Position numbers and translations under genes: made by a program
Shown here: in pieces, positions 7,189-15,518 of the stretch
Position numbering within the stretch: position 1 is the stretch's first letter
Layout: each line of letters starts with the position of its first letter
Assembly: GCA_020850225.1 (NCBI GenBank)
Contig: JADZFD010000089.1
Coordinates: forward strand, 1 to 35,701
Direction of reading: 5' to 3'
Length of the DNA: 35,701 bases
DNA from: Saprospiraceae bacterium
GTDB lineage: Bacteria; Bacteroidota; Bacteroidia; Chitinophagales; Saprospiraceae
The notes under the pieces: model-generated
What the model was told of the DNA's origin: nothing
The model's database searches: none
The model's input: only the letters and a program-made list of their open reading frames with translations

Positions 7189-9789
7189 ATGAAGCATACA
7201 GATAGAATTTTATTTTTGTTATTGATTTTCTGGATAAGTAAAGGCAATGTCCATGCACAGGATGACAGTATCTTTGATTATTCAGAAAAAAAGACCTATG
7301 AGATAGGTGGTATTACGATTCAGGGTGCTGAAACTAGGGACAGGAATGCTATTAAATCAATAACAGGATTAAGAGAAGGAGGAAAAGTACAAATACCTGG
7401 AACGGATATTCCTACTGCGATAAAGTCTTTACTTAAATTAAGGTTGTTTGACGATGTGCAGATTATATTGGATAAGGTGGAAAACAATATAGTCTTTCTG
7501 AGAGTGGTTTTGGTAGAAAGACCTATCCTGACAAGATGGAGCTATAAAGGTGTAAAAACCTCTCAACATGAGGACTTGAATGATATCGTAAAAAATATTC
7601 TGACTAAAGGCGGTATTGTAACTGATGATCAAAAGAATCTGGCTAAGGAAAAAATCAAGGAATATTATGTAGGTAAAGGTAAATTGGATGCAAAAGTCGA
7701 TGTACTTGAAGTTCCTGAAGAATCCAAAGTTCAAAGTGTAAGACTCGTATTTGAAATATATCCTAATGAACGGGTTAAGGTAGAAAACATTGTGTTTGAA
7801 GGAAACGATACCTATTCTTCAAGGAAGCTACGAAAAAAAATGAGTAAAATCAAAAGAAAAGGTACACTACTAAGGAAGTCCAAGTTTATTCAAAAAGAAT
7901 ATCAGGAAGATCTCACCAGTCTGACCAAGTTTTATCAAAACGAAGGGTATAAGAATATGACCATCGTTCATGATACGGTATATCGCAACACCAAAGGTAA
8001 TGTCATGATCGAAATCAAGATTGATGAAGGAAAGAGGCATTATTTCAGGGATATTAAGTGGAAAGGTAATACCCTGTACAAAGACGATTATCTCTACACA
8101 GTGTTGGGCATTTCAAAAGGTGATGTTTATAATCCGGAACTATTGCAAAACAGACTAAAGTTCAGTATGGATGGCAGGGACATATCTTCTCTGTATTTGG
8201 ATGATGGATATCTTGCTTTTGAGATTAATCCCGTTGAAATAGCCGTAGAACACGATTCTGTAGATATTGAAATGCGTATTTTTGAAGGACCGCAATTCAC
8301 CATTGATAATATAGTGATCAAAGGTAATGACCGAACAAATGAAAATGTAGTCAGAAGAGAAATCAGAACCCGTCCCGGTCAGAAATTCAGTCGTTCCGAT
8401 ATCATCCGTTCTCAAAGAGAAATTATCAATTTAGGGTATTTTAATCCTGAAACTTTAGGTATTGAAACACCTGTCAATCAGGGTAGAGGTACAGTAGGTG
8501 TTGAGTACAATCTTGAAGAAAAACCATCCGATCAGCTGGAATTATCTGCAGGTTACGGTGGATTTAGTGGGTTGATAGGAACACTGGGAGTTGTTTTCAA
8601 TAATTTTTCCATTGCAAATATCAAAGACCGATCGACATGGAGTCCTTTGCCACAGGGTGATGGCCAGAAGTTATCACTTCGTCTGCAGTCCAACAGCCGC
8701 TTTTTTAAATCCTATAATTTTTCTTTTACGGAACCATGGCTGGGAGGAAAAAAACCAAGGTCTTTTACTATAGGTGCGTTTCATACTGCATTTGATTATA
8801 CCTTGTCAGGAAGTGGAAAATTGGGAATTACCCGAGGTTTTGTCGGCTTAGGGTCTCAATTGAAGTGGCCGGATGATTATTTTTCATCAAGTACTACGCT
8901 CAATATTGAACAAATCAATCTGGATAAATTTATATATGGAGGATTTCCGGTATCAGTTGGAAAATTCAACAATTTCAGTGTGACACAGACGATTACACGA
9001 AGTAGTGTCAGTGATCCGTTATATCCAAGAAGCGGATCCAGAATGTCACTTTCACTACAGGTAACACCTCCGTACTCTCTGTTTAGAAAAGATAATACTT
9101 TTGAACCATCGGAAGCACAGCGGGAAGATATTATAAGAGATTTGAAATATGAAAAAGGGCCTGCCAATCCTGTAACTGAAGCAGATATCGATACTAAAAT
9201 CAACGAACTCAAAGAAGCCAACAGGTTTAAATGGCTGGAGTATCACAAATGGAAGATCGCTTCAGAATGGTATTTTAATTTGATTGATAAATTAGTTGTT
9301 GCATCCACAGTCAAGATGGGTATCCTTGGAAGTTATAACAGTGATATCGGTATTTCGCCGTTTGAACGCTTTCAATTGGGAGGTGACGGAATCAATAATC
9401 AGAATGTAGGACTTCAGGGTAGAGAAATAATTTCCATGCGGGGTTATGATGTTTCTGATATAACCGGAAATGGTACAGTAAACTCGTTGGGCAATTCACC
9501 GGGAGCACCATTATACAATAAATTTACTGTTGAACTCCGCTATCCGCTTTCATTGAATCCGAATTCAACAATATTTGTGACGAGCTGGATTCAGGGAGGA
9601 AATGCATATGAATCATTCAAAAAGTACAATCCTTTTGATCTCAAGCGGTCTGCCGGATTTGGCGCAAGGGTGTTCCTGCCTATGTTCGGATTACTGGGAT
9701 TTGATTATGGGTGGGGATTTGATAAAACACTCTCTGGTACTCAAACATACGGAAAATTCAATATCGTTCTGGGCTTCGAACCGGAATAG
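7189..9789 (+). CDS. bamA: Outer membrane protein assembly factor BamA
   Basis: An 866-residue Omp85-family protein that folds and inserts beta-barrel proteins into the outer membrane. A signal peptide (MKHTDRILFLLLIF, ending near VHAQ) is followed by POTRA repeats up to about residue 440 (YEIGGITIQGAE, VKVENIVFEGND, FTIDNIVIKGND). A 16-strand barrel-type C-terminal half comes next. ISMRGYDV carries the RGY/RGF loop-6 motif essential in this family, and the protein ends with the aromatic-rich last strand FNIVLGFEPE. I chose the ATG at 7189 because it gives a clean signal peptide; an upstream TTG at 7156 would add 11 poorly fitting residues. It probably shares a transcript with uppS and the following chaperone gene. 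Confidence 0.95.
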   Translation: MKHTDRILFLLLIFWISKGNVHAQDDSIFDYSEKKTYEIGGITIQGAETRDRNAIKSITGLREGGKVQIPGTDIPTAIKSLLKLRLFDDVQIILDKVENNIVFLRVVLVERPILTRWSYKGVKTSQHEDLNDIVKNILTKGGIVTDDQKNLAKEKIKEYYVGKGKLDAKVDVLEVPEESKVQSVRLVFEIYPNERVKVENIVFEGNDTYSSRKLRKKMSKIKRKGTLLRKSKFIQKEYQEDLTSLTKFYQNEGYKNMTIVHDTVYRNTKGNVMIEIKIDEGKRHYFRDIKWKGNTLYKDDYLYTVLGISKGDVYNPELLQNRLKFSMDGRDISSLYLDDGYLAFEINPVEIAVEHDSVDIEMRIFEGPQFTIDNIVIKGNDRTNENVVRREIRTRPGQKFSRSDIIRSQREIINLGYFNPETLGIETPVNQGRGTVGVEYNLEEKPSDQLELSAGYGGFSGLIGTLGVVFNNFSIANIKDRSTWSPLPQGDGQKLSLRLQSNSRFFKSYNFSFTEPWLGGKKPRSFTIGAFHTAFDYTLSGSGKLGITRGFVGLGSQLKWPDDYFSSSTTLNIEQINLDKFIYGGFPVSVGKFNNFSVTQTITRSSVSDPLYPRSGSRMSLSLQVTPPYSLFRKDNTFEPSEAQREDIIRDLKYEKGPANPVTEADIDTKINELKEANRFKWLEYHKWKIASEWYFNLIDKLVVASTVKMGILGSYNSDIGISPFERFQLGGDGINNQNVGLQGREIISMRGYDVSDITGNGTVNSLGNSPGAPLYNKFTVELRYPLSLNPNSTIFVTSWIQGGNAYESFKKYNPFDLKRSAGFGARVFLPMFGLLGFDYGWGFDKTLSGTQTYGKFNIVLGFEPE

Positions 9790-9883
9790 ATATTATTAAA
9801 TAATAGTTAATAAAATGAAATACGTTACTTTTTACAGGTATAACAGGTTATAAAGTAAATTTTTAAATCAAAACAAATAAATA

Positions 9884-10390
9884 ATGAAGTACACTTTTTT
9901 AAGTTTAGTTTTTGTAGCTCTGTCTATTTCTGGTATTAATGCTCAGAAATTCGGATACGTTGATACCCAGGAACTGCTTTCAACCATGTCTGAAATGAAA
10001 TTGGCAGATAACGAGTTGCAGAAATTACAGAACGAATTGGTAGCTAAAGGTGAAGAAATGGTTATCAAATTTGAAGCAGAATATAAAAAATATATGACTG
10101 AAGCCAATAGTGGTACCTTATCCAAAATTCAAATGCAGCAAAAAGAGGAGGTATTGGTAAAGCAGCAGGAGGAAATCAAGAATTACGAAAATGATATCCA
10201 GCAGCAAATTGTTAAAAAAAGAGAAGAACTGTATAAGCCGGTTATCGATAAGGTAAAAGGTGAGATTGAAAAGTTAGGTAAAGATGGTGGTTATACGATG
10301 ATATTCGATGCCAGTGGTGGAATGATTCTTCATGCTGCAGATTCTGAAAACCTGATGCCAATTCTAAAGGAAAAGTTGGGTATTCACTAA
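9884..10390 (+). CDS. OmpH/Skp-family periplasmic chaperone
   Basis: A 168-residue exported protein. The signal peptide (MKYTFLSLVFVALSISGINA) is followed by QKFGYVDTQELL, the typical Skp/OmpH mature N-terminus. A long charged, coiled-coil-forming helix covers residues 40-125 (Glu, Lys and Gln rich), then a short hydrophobic end segment (GGYTMIFDASGGMILHA). Skp-type chaperones hold unfolded outer-membrane proteins in the periplasm and pass them to the BAM complex. Its place right after bamA supports that partnership. It is in the usual size range. It lies 94 bases downstream of bamA and ends before a terminator. Confidence 0.92.
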   Translation: MKYTFLSLVFVALSISGINAQKFGYVDTQELLSTMSEMKLADNELQKLQNELVAKGEEMVIKFEAEYKKYMTEANSGTLSKIQMQQKEEVLVKQQEEIKNYENDIQQQIVKKREELYKPVIDKVKGEIEKLGKDGGYTMIFDASGGMILHAADSENLMPILKEKLGIH

Positions 10391-10421
10391 TATAATCAGA
10401 ATACAAACGTTATTCATAATC

Positions 10422-10458
10422 AAAAGAGATTCTTTGTGAAATACAGGGAATCTCTTTT
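10422..10458 (+). terminator. Rho-independent terminator after ompH/skp
   Basis: An 11-bp stem (AAAAGAGATTC at 10422-10432 with GAATCTCTTTT at 10448-10458) and a 15-base loop run directly into a long T tract. It also separates this gene from the convergent trmB. Confidence 0.85.
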
Positions 10459-10508
10459 TTTTTATTAGATTCTGATTTGCTGAAAAAGTTGAACGTATGG
10501 TGAATATG

Positions 10509-11201
10509 CTAATTTATAGTAAAACGGACGTATTTTATGGTTTTACCGGCTTCCAGATGTTCTCTTTCATAATGTGTTTTGAATTCCAGTTCTTTGAATG
10601 TTATTGAGGTTGCATAAATATCATCGTTTTGATACAGGACTTTAGCTCCATTATATTGAGATAAAGTTTCCAGGGTAAAATCGTAAAGTACCGGACTATC
10701 TGTTTTTAATTGTATGATGGCACCCTTTTTTATTATTTTTTGGTATAAGTCCAGAAAACGGGATGATGTCAGCCGTTTTTTGTCTTTGCTTTCACGCAGA
10801 AAAGGGTCAGGAAAGGTAATCCATATTTCATCTACTTCTTCTTTATCAAAAAACAGATCAATCTGTTCGATTCGGGTTCTAAGAAAGGCAGCATTGGTAA
10901 GATTGTTTTCCAATGCCTGCGCTGCGCCTTGCCATATACGAGCACCTTTGACATCTACTCCTATAAAATTTTTTTCCGGATATGCTTCCGCAAGGGCAAC
11001 GGTATATTCGCCGCGCCCACAGGCAAGTTCAAGTACGATTGGATTGGAATTGCTAAAATGTTCCGCCGCCCATTTACCTTTTAAATCCACTTCAGTATCT
11101 TTGTCTGCCAGTAATCTGGGAAATTTAGGATCGTAATTTTCATATACATTGGGATAGGACAGGATTTCAGCGAACTTTTTTAATTTATTTTTCTTTCCCA
11201 T
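10509..11201 (-). CDS. trmB: tRNA (guanine-N7-)-methyltransferase
   Basis: A 230-residue SAM-dependent enzyme that methylates G46 in the tRNA variable loop. The SAM site LACGRGEYTVALA leads into FIGVDVKGARIWQGA, and EIWITFPDPFL holds the characteristic F-P-D-P catalytic region. The C-terminal FKTHYERE is a recognised TrmB element. The ATG at 11201 (MGKKNKLKKF) matches the usual lysine-rich start. A longer in-frame start at 11237 would overlap the likely promoter, a minus-strand TAgaTTTG at 11232-11225. Confidence 0.94.
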   Translation of the reverse strand: MGKKNKLKKFAEILSYPNVYENYDPKFPRLLADKDTEVDLKGKWAAEHFSNSNPIVLELACGRGEYTVALAEAYPEKNFIGVDVKGARIWQGAAQALENNLTNAAFLRTRIEQIDLFFDKEEVDEIWITFPDPFLRESKDKKRLTSSRFLDLYQKIIKKGAIIQLKTDSPVLYDFTLETLSQYNGAKVLYQNDDIYATSITFKELEFKTHYEREHLEAGKTIKYVRFTIN

Positions 11202-11224
11202 ACAAGCTTTAAATAAGATTAGCC

Positions 11225-11232
11225 GCAAATCT
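11225..11232 (-). promoter_or_regulatory. trmB -7 promoter element (TAgaTTTG)
   Basis: A minus-strand TAGATTTG lies 24 bases upstream of the chosen trmB ATG, implying a short leader and supporting the downstream start. Confidence 0.45.
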
Positions 11233-11342
11233 ACCATTTTAAGGTAATAGTTTGTTAAGATTTTCGTTTTATACTACAGGTATTTGGACTTAATATTGGT
11301 TTCAATTGTTTGTAATAGTATTATTTCCGCCTGAAACCATGT

Positions 11343-11350
11343 ATCTTTGC
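11343..11350 (+). promoter_or_regulatory. -7 promoter element (TAtcTTTG) for the 11377-13724 gene run
   Basis: TATCTTTG lies 27 bases before the ATG at 11377. A TTTG at 11309-11312 is too far away to be a standard -33 element. Confidence 0.45.
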
Positions 11351-11376
11351 CCCATTTTAAAAAAGAATCTTATTAT

Positions 11377-12234
11377 ATGCAAAAGTACTTAATGGTGTTA
11401 TGTATAAATCTGGTATGTTTGAATTTTACGATAGCACAAAGTTTTGGCATTCGTGCCGGTCTTAATTATACTAAGTTTTCAGGACCGCTTGAATCCGGTG
11501 TAAATGAGAAATACTCCTTATCCAACGGTTTTCATTTCGGTGTCAACTATGCATATAAATTTACCAATACACTGGCTTTAAAAGGCGAATTGCTATACAC
11601 ACAGATTGGTAGCGGTTACAATTATGATGGAGCATCATACTATAAACTACCGATTAAAAATGCTTTTATTTTTAAGAAAGGAATAAGTACTGTCGATATG
11701 AAGATATCCAATGCCTATATATCAATTCCGGTTACCTTCCAGTGGCAGGCTACCAAAAAAATTGAATTATACGGAGGAGGTTATTTATCTTTTCTGGTAG
11801 GACCAAAAGGAAACGGAACGATTGAATTTATTCACAACAAAGACAGCCTTTTCTTCAGGCAATCCCTGATACATAATTATTATAAAGATGTTGCAGGTGG
11901 CGTGGCTACTTCCAATGTCGGTCCATCTGTATGGGTAGATGGTATAGTTGTTACATTGGCCAGAGATGCCGGAGCATATTACAATTATCTTGAAAACGAA
12001 AAAGATGGTGATTTATACCGTGTTTTTGACTTTGGTCTGACAGGAGGTATTAATTATTTCGTTAATAAAGGCTTCTATATTGGCGCCAGGTATAATTACG
12101 GATTGAGCGATGTCACTAATGACAATATGGATTTTTTGCGCAAAACTTATGATGAAGAAAATAATCTGGACATACGTTCCAATCACTTCGACAGAAATGT
12201 AGGTTTTGAATTTTCATTAGGCTTCAGATTCTAA
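11377..12234 (+). CDS. Outer-membrane beta-barrel protein (PorT-like family)
   Basis: 285 residues. The signal peptide (MQKYLMVLCINLVCLNFTIA) is followed by QSFGIRAGLNYTKFSG, the standard opening of Bacteroidota outer-membrane beta-barrel proteins. Alternating hydrophobic strands run throughout (ALKGELLYTQIGSGYNY, IELYGGGYLSFLVGPKG, FYIGARYNYGLSDVT), and the last strand FEFSLGFRF ends in an aromatic residue, as BAM substrates do. The substrate or role is unknown; relatives include porins, adhesins and T9SS accessory proteins. The ATG at 11377 was chosen for its signal peptide. A DUF2461 gene follows after 14 bases, so the two are probably co-transcribed. Confidence 0.8.
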   Translation: MQKYLMVLCINLVCLNFTIAQSFGIRAGLNYTKFSGPLESGVNEKYSLSNGFHFGVNYAYKFTNTLALKGELLYTQIGSGYNYDGASYYKLPIKNAFIFKKGISTVDMKISNAYISIPVTFQWQATKKIELYGGGYLSFLVGPKGNGTIEFIHNKDSLFFRQSLIHNYYKDVAGGVATSNVGPSVWVDGIVVTLARDAGAYYNYLENEKDGDLYRVFDFGLTGGINYFVNKGFYIGARYNYGLSDVTNDNMDFLRKTYDEENNLDIRSNHFDRNVGFEFSLGFRF

Positions 12235-12248
12235 AATATCCGAAAGAG

Positions 12249-12935
12249 ATGTTACAGCCTGATACATTACAGTTTCTTATTCAACTTAAAGAAAACAATA
12301 ATAAGGCATGGTTTGATACACAAAAGGATAGGTATGATCTTTTCCGAAAAGATTATCATCAACTTGCCGATGCATTGGCAAAGGAAATGGTGCAGTATGA
12401 TCCAACACTCGAAGGTTTGACTACAAAAGACACCACCTTCAGAATATACAGGGATGTACGGTTTTCAAAGAACAAGACACCTTATAAGACGCAATTAGGG
12501 ATTGTCTTGCAGGCCGGTGGTAAAAAGAGCCCGCTGTGTGCCTATTATCTGCATATAGAACCGGGTAAAAGTCATGCCGGTGGTGGATTATGGATGCCGG
12601 AAAGTGAAGTGCTCAATAAGGCGAGAAAAGAACTACATTATTTTTATGATGAATTCACTAAAATAGTTGAGGATCCGGTTTTTAAAAATACTTTCGGTAC
12701 ATTGGAGGTGATTCCTGGACAGAAATTATCCCGTCCACCAAAAGGTTATGATAAAAATGACCCTGCAATTGAATATCTCAAACTTAAAAGCCTGATTGCT
12801 TCCAGCTTCATTAGTGATAAGATGTTGACTTCAGATAATCTCATACCTTCAGCCATAGATGTTTTCAGGGTATTGCAACCATTGACGGAATTTATAAACA
12901 GAGGCATTCTGAGCGACGAAAATGGTGGAATATAA
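12249..12935 (+). CDS. DUF2461 family protein
   Basis: 228 residues matching the DUF2461 (TIGR02453-type) pattern. LIQLKENNNKAWFDTQKDRY at the N-terminus is followed by FRIYRDVRFSKNKTPYKTQLG, YYLHIEPGKSHAGGGLWMP and the late LSRPPKGYDKNDPAIEYLKLKS. It has no signal peptide or membrane segment, so it is cytosolic. The family is widespread but has no settled biochemical role. Tight spacing on both sides (14 and 30 bases) places it in a run with the barrel-protein gene and the crotonase gene, but these neighbours do not suggest a common function. Confidence 0.88.
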   Translation: MLQPDTLQFLIQLKENNNKAWFDTQKDRYDLFRKDYHQLADALAKEMVQYDPTLEGLTTKDTTFRIYRDVRFSKNKTPYKTQLGIVLQAGGKKSPLCAYYLHIEPGKSHAGGGLWMPESEVLNKARKELHYFYDEFTKIVEDPVFKNTFGTLEVIPGQKLSRPPKGYDKNDPAIEYLKLKSLIASSFISDKMLTSDNLIPSAIDVFRVLQPLTEFINRGILSDENGGI

Positions 12936-12965
12936 TACAATTAATAATTTATAATAAAGTATCAA

Positions 12966-13724
12966 ATGTCAATAGGTCACGTTACATCAACATATAACAA
13001 TTGTATAACGACAATAGAGTTTTTCCACCCTGCACACAATTCACTACCCGGAAATCTACTGGCTGAATTGGTATCGCACATAGAGCAGGCTGGGAAAGAT
13101 GACCAATCGTTATTGATTGTACTCAAAAGTGCAGGTGACCGTTCTTTCTGTGCTGGAGCCAGTTTTACCGAGTTGACACAAATAGATGATTATAATACAG
13201 GTAAATCATTCTTCATGGGTTTTGCCAATGTAATCAACGCAATTCGAAAATGTCCGAAAATAGTCATCGGAAGAGTCCATGGCAAAGCTGTTGGAGGTGG
13301 AGTAGGACTCGCAGCAGCCTGTGATTACAGTATGGCAACCAAATATGCATCTGTTCGCTTGTCTGAGTTGGCGGTAGGAATAGGGCCCTTTGTAATTGGA
13401 CCGGCAGTAGAAAGGAAAATCGGTGTTTCGGCATTCAGCCATATGGCCATCAATGCCAACGAATGGCAAACTGCCGAATGGGCAAAGCATAAAGGACTAT
13501 TCACTGAGGTGTTTGAAAGTACGGAACAACTGGACGCTTATATCGAGCATTTTACAACTGATCTTATTACCAAAAACCCCGAAGCATTGGCTCTTTTGAA
13601 GAAAGTATTCTGGGAAGGAACTGAGCACTGGGATAAACTTCTGGAAGAACGAGCGGGTATGAGCGGTCAGCTTATTTTATCAGATTTTGCTAAAAATGCT
13701 ATTAAGGCTTTCTTGTCAGCATAA
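12966..13724 (+). CDS. Enoyl-CoA hydratase/isomerase (crotonase) family protein
   Basis: A 252-residue single-domain crotonase. DRSFCAGASF supplies one half of the oxyanion hole and GKAVGGGVGLAAACD the other. RLSELAVGIGP has the Glu that corresponds to the second catalytic acid of hydratases. The first catalytic Glu, usual in GGGxEL, is Gly here (GGGVGL), so classic hydratase chemistry is uncertain. Methylglutaconyl-CoA hydratases and several isomerases share this pattern. The substrate cannot be assigned: leucine or fatty-acid breakdown are possibilities. It is the last gene of the plus-strand run from 11377. Confidence 0.85.
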   Translation: MSIGHVTSTYNNCITTIEFFHPAHNSLPGNLLAELVSHIEQAGKDDQSLLIVLKSAGDRSFCAGASFTELTQIDDYNTGKSFFMGFANVINAIRKCPKIVIGRVHGKAVGGGVGLAAACDYSMATKYASVRLSELAVGIGPFVIGPAVERKIGVSAFSHMAINANEWQTAEWAKHKGLFTEVFESTEQLDAYIEHFTTDLITKNPEALALLKKVFWEGTEHWDKLLEERAGMSGQLILSDFAKNAIKAFLSA

Positions 13725-13850
13725 AGAAGAGTATAACCATAGAATGATATGGAAGGAAAGTACTTTCTACTCTAATCAAATTTTTTGAATTACGATTAAT
13801 TATATTTCTATTAAATCAGGTATTTGGTCGATATAATACACCTGTTTGTA

Positions 13851-13878
13851 TATAGTACTATATAAAAGACAGTACTAT
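13851..13878. promoter_or_regulatory. Candidate PadR operator: doubled AGTACTAT
   Basis: The 12-bp perfect palindrome TATAGTACTATA (13851-13862) contains AGTACTAT at 13854-13861. The same octamer recurs at 13871-13878, 17 bases further on, next to the -33 element of the padR promoter. Placement directly upstream of a PadR gene suggests autoregulation. Confidence 0.5.
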
Positions 13879-13880
13879 GT

Positions 13881-13912
13881 ATTGCAATATATCGTTTTTC
13901 ATTGTACCTTTG
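13881..13912 (+). promoter_or_regulatory. padR promoter (TTG-N20-TAccTTTG)
   Basis: A -33 TTG at 13882-13884 and a -7 TACCTTTG at 13905-13912 are 20 bases apart, as in Bacteroidota promoters. Transcription would start about 15 bases before the padR ATG. Confidence 0.65.
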
Positions 13913-13933
13913 TATTATTAAAAAAATTAGTTT

Positions 13934-14296
13934 ATGGAAATCAAGTTGGAAAACACAAAAGCACAAATGCGTAAAGGCATACTTGAGTTATGTGTCCTTT
14001 CCATCATCGCAGATGATGAGGCTTATCCCACAGATATAATCAACAAACTCAAGGAATCTGAACTCATTGTTGTAGAAGGAACTTTATATCCTTTACTCAA
14101 CAGGCTTAAAGATTCTGGTTTGCTGGATTATTACTGGAAGGAATCGAGACAGGGACCACCACGTAAGTATTATAAAGTGACACCTCAGGGTAGTACATTT
14201 TTAGAAGGTCTGTATGCAACATGGAATGATCTTAATAATTCAGTTAATCAGTTATATAATCTTAAAACCAATTCAAAAAATGAACAAAACATATAA
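13934..14296 (+). CDS. PadR-family transcriptional regulator
   Basis: A 120-residue winged-helix protein. AQMRKGILELCVLSIIADDEAYPTDI is the standard opening of PadR proteins, then LIVVEGTLYPLLNRLKDSGLLDYYW (recognition helix and wing) and GPPRKYYKVTPQG. The C-terminal helix that dimerises PadR proteins is short, as in the PadR-s2 type. It overlaps the pspC-domain gene by 17 bases, so the two are co-transcribed and probably translationally coupled. PadR proteins often repress themselves and a linked membrane or efflux gene. The doubled AGTACTAT at its promoter fits that. Confidence 0.93.
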   Translation: MEIKLENTKAQMRKGILELCVLSIIADDEAYPTDIINKLKESELIVVEGTLYPLLNRLKDSGLLDYYWKESRQGPPRKYYKVTPQGSTFLEGLYATWNDLNNSVNQLYNLKTNSKNEQNI

Positions 14297-14921
14297 TATA
14301 AACTTAGGAGGTTATCCTTTTTCCATCAATGATGATGCATTTGAATACGTACATGCTTATTTGGGTTCCATCCGTAGTCATTTCAGCTTGTCCAAAGGCT
14401 GTGAAGAAATCGTCAATGATATAGAAGTACGTATGGCTGAATTGTTCCAGGATCACCTGAAAGGAAGGATGATAATAAGTATGAAAGAGGTGGATGAAGT
14501 GATAGCTATCATGGGTAAGCCCGAAGATTTTGGTGCAGAACCCATGGCAGAATCTTATTCTTTTACTTCAGGCTATACTAAAAGTCCATCCGGACTGGGA
14601 ACGGCAAAAAAACTATTCAGAAATCCCGATGATAAAAAAGTAGCCGGTATTTGTTCAGGAATAGCGGCTTATTTTGGTATCGAAGACCCAATATGGATTA
14701 GATTGGTATTTGTATTATTGATTTTTACTGTTGGTGCAGGTGCGTTTACTTATATAATATTGTGGGTTTTGGTACCTGAAGCCAAAACGGCAAGTGACAA
14801 ACTTTCTATGCGGGGCGAACCTACCACAGTATCCAACATAGCCAGCCTGGTAGAAGCTGAGTTGACTGATTTAGGTAATAAAATCAATAAATGGAGCAAG
14901 GATTTTACCAATAAAAACTAA
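14280..14921 (+). CDS. PspC-domain membrane protein
   Basis: 213 residues. The N-terminal part (NINLGGYPFSINDDAFEYV, EIVNDIEVRMAELF, MKEVDEVIAIMGKPEDFG) is the conserved cytosolic region found ahead of PspC in Bacteroidota. The PspC domain follows (KKLFRNPDDKKVAGICSGIAAYFGI) with a membrane segment near WIRLVFVLLIFTVGAGAFTYIILWVLVPEA. PspC proteins respond to inner-membrane stress in other bacteria. The ATG at 14280 is used because it begins the conserved region; frames further upstream lie inside padR. It is the second gene of a padR-pspC unit. Confidence 0.9.
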   Translation: MNKTYNINLGGYPFSINDDAFEYVHAYLGSIRSHFSLSKGCEEIVNDIEVRMAELFQDHLKGRMIISMKEVDEVIAIMGKPEDFGAEPMAESYSFTSGYTKSPSGLGTAKKLFRNPDDKKVAGICSGIAAYFGIEDPIWIRLVFVLLIFTVGAGAFTYIILWVLVPEAKTASDKLSMRGEPTTVSNIASLVEAELTDLGNKINKWSKDFTNKN

Positions 14922-15034
14922 ATTTCTTTACGAATGCCCACAATATTAGCATTTAATTGATGTCGCTGCTACAAGTGCAATTTGAAACAAATCTGCCTGT
15001 TAATACTTTATATATATATTAAATTGTATGTAAA

Positions 15035-15382
15035 TTGACTTTGAATAATTCCGGAGACAATCACTTTTATCAACGTGTTTTTGATGTAACCTGCCTGATA
15101 CCGGTTGGTCGGATTACTACTTACGGAGCTATTGCTGATTTTCTGGGATTAGGGTCAGCTCGGATGGTGGGTTGGGCATTGAATCAATGTCATCAGTCAG
15201 GCATCCGAATTCCGGCACACCGGGTTATCAATCGTAACGGAGAATTGTCGGGTAGAAATCATTTTGCTACGCCTACGTTGATGGAAGAATTATTGATGGC
15301 TGAAGGTATTGAAGTCAGGAAGAATATTGTCGTCGGATTTGATAAACTATTCTGGCATCCAAGAGAAATAGAACAAATGTAG
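15035..15382 (+). CDS. Alkyltransferase-like protein (MGMT-fold, no catalytic Cys)
   Basis: 115 residues covering only the DNA-binding domain of O6-alkylguanine transferases: FDVTCLIPVGRITTYGAIADFLG, ARMVGWALNQC, and IPAHRVINRNGELSG. The active-site motif PCHR is PAHR here, so it cannot accept an alkyl group. This is the defining change in ATL proteins (E. coli Atl has PWHR). ATLs flip out and bind O6-alkylguanine and hand the lesion to nucleotide excision repair. The likely start is a TTG at 15035, or another TTG at 15041; an in-frame TAA lies just upstream at 15020 and no ATG is available. A true alkyltransferase gene follows 136 bases later. Confidence 0.88.
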   Translation: MTLNNSGDNHFYQRVFDVTCLIPVGRITTYGAIADFLGLGSARMVGWALNQCHQSGIRIPAHRVINRNGELSGRNHFATPTLMEELLMAEGIEVRKNIVVGFDKLFWHPREIEQM

Positions 15383-15440
15383 TATTTTATTTTTTATACA
15401 GTTATATTATGTTTTCACTGGACTGTATTTATAACCATAA

Positions 15441-15462
15441 ATGTATATACTGTAGTATACAT
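15441..15462. promoter_or_regulatory. Candidate operator dyad ATGTATA-N8-TATACAT
   Basis: Perfect 7-bp arms (15441-15447 and 15456-15462), 57 bases upstream of the alkyltransferase ATG. The half-sites share ATGTA/TACAT with the dyads at 2239 and 16606, but the spacer is longer. Confidence 0.35.
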
Positions 15463-15518
15463 ATCATATAATATAATGCAAATAATAGCATATCGAAAAC
15501 GGATACAATTCCAATGTT

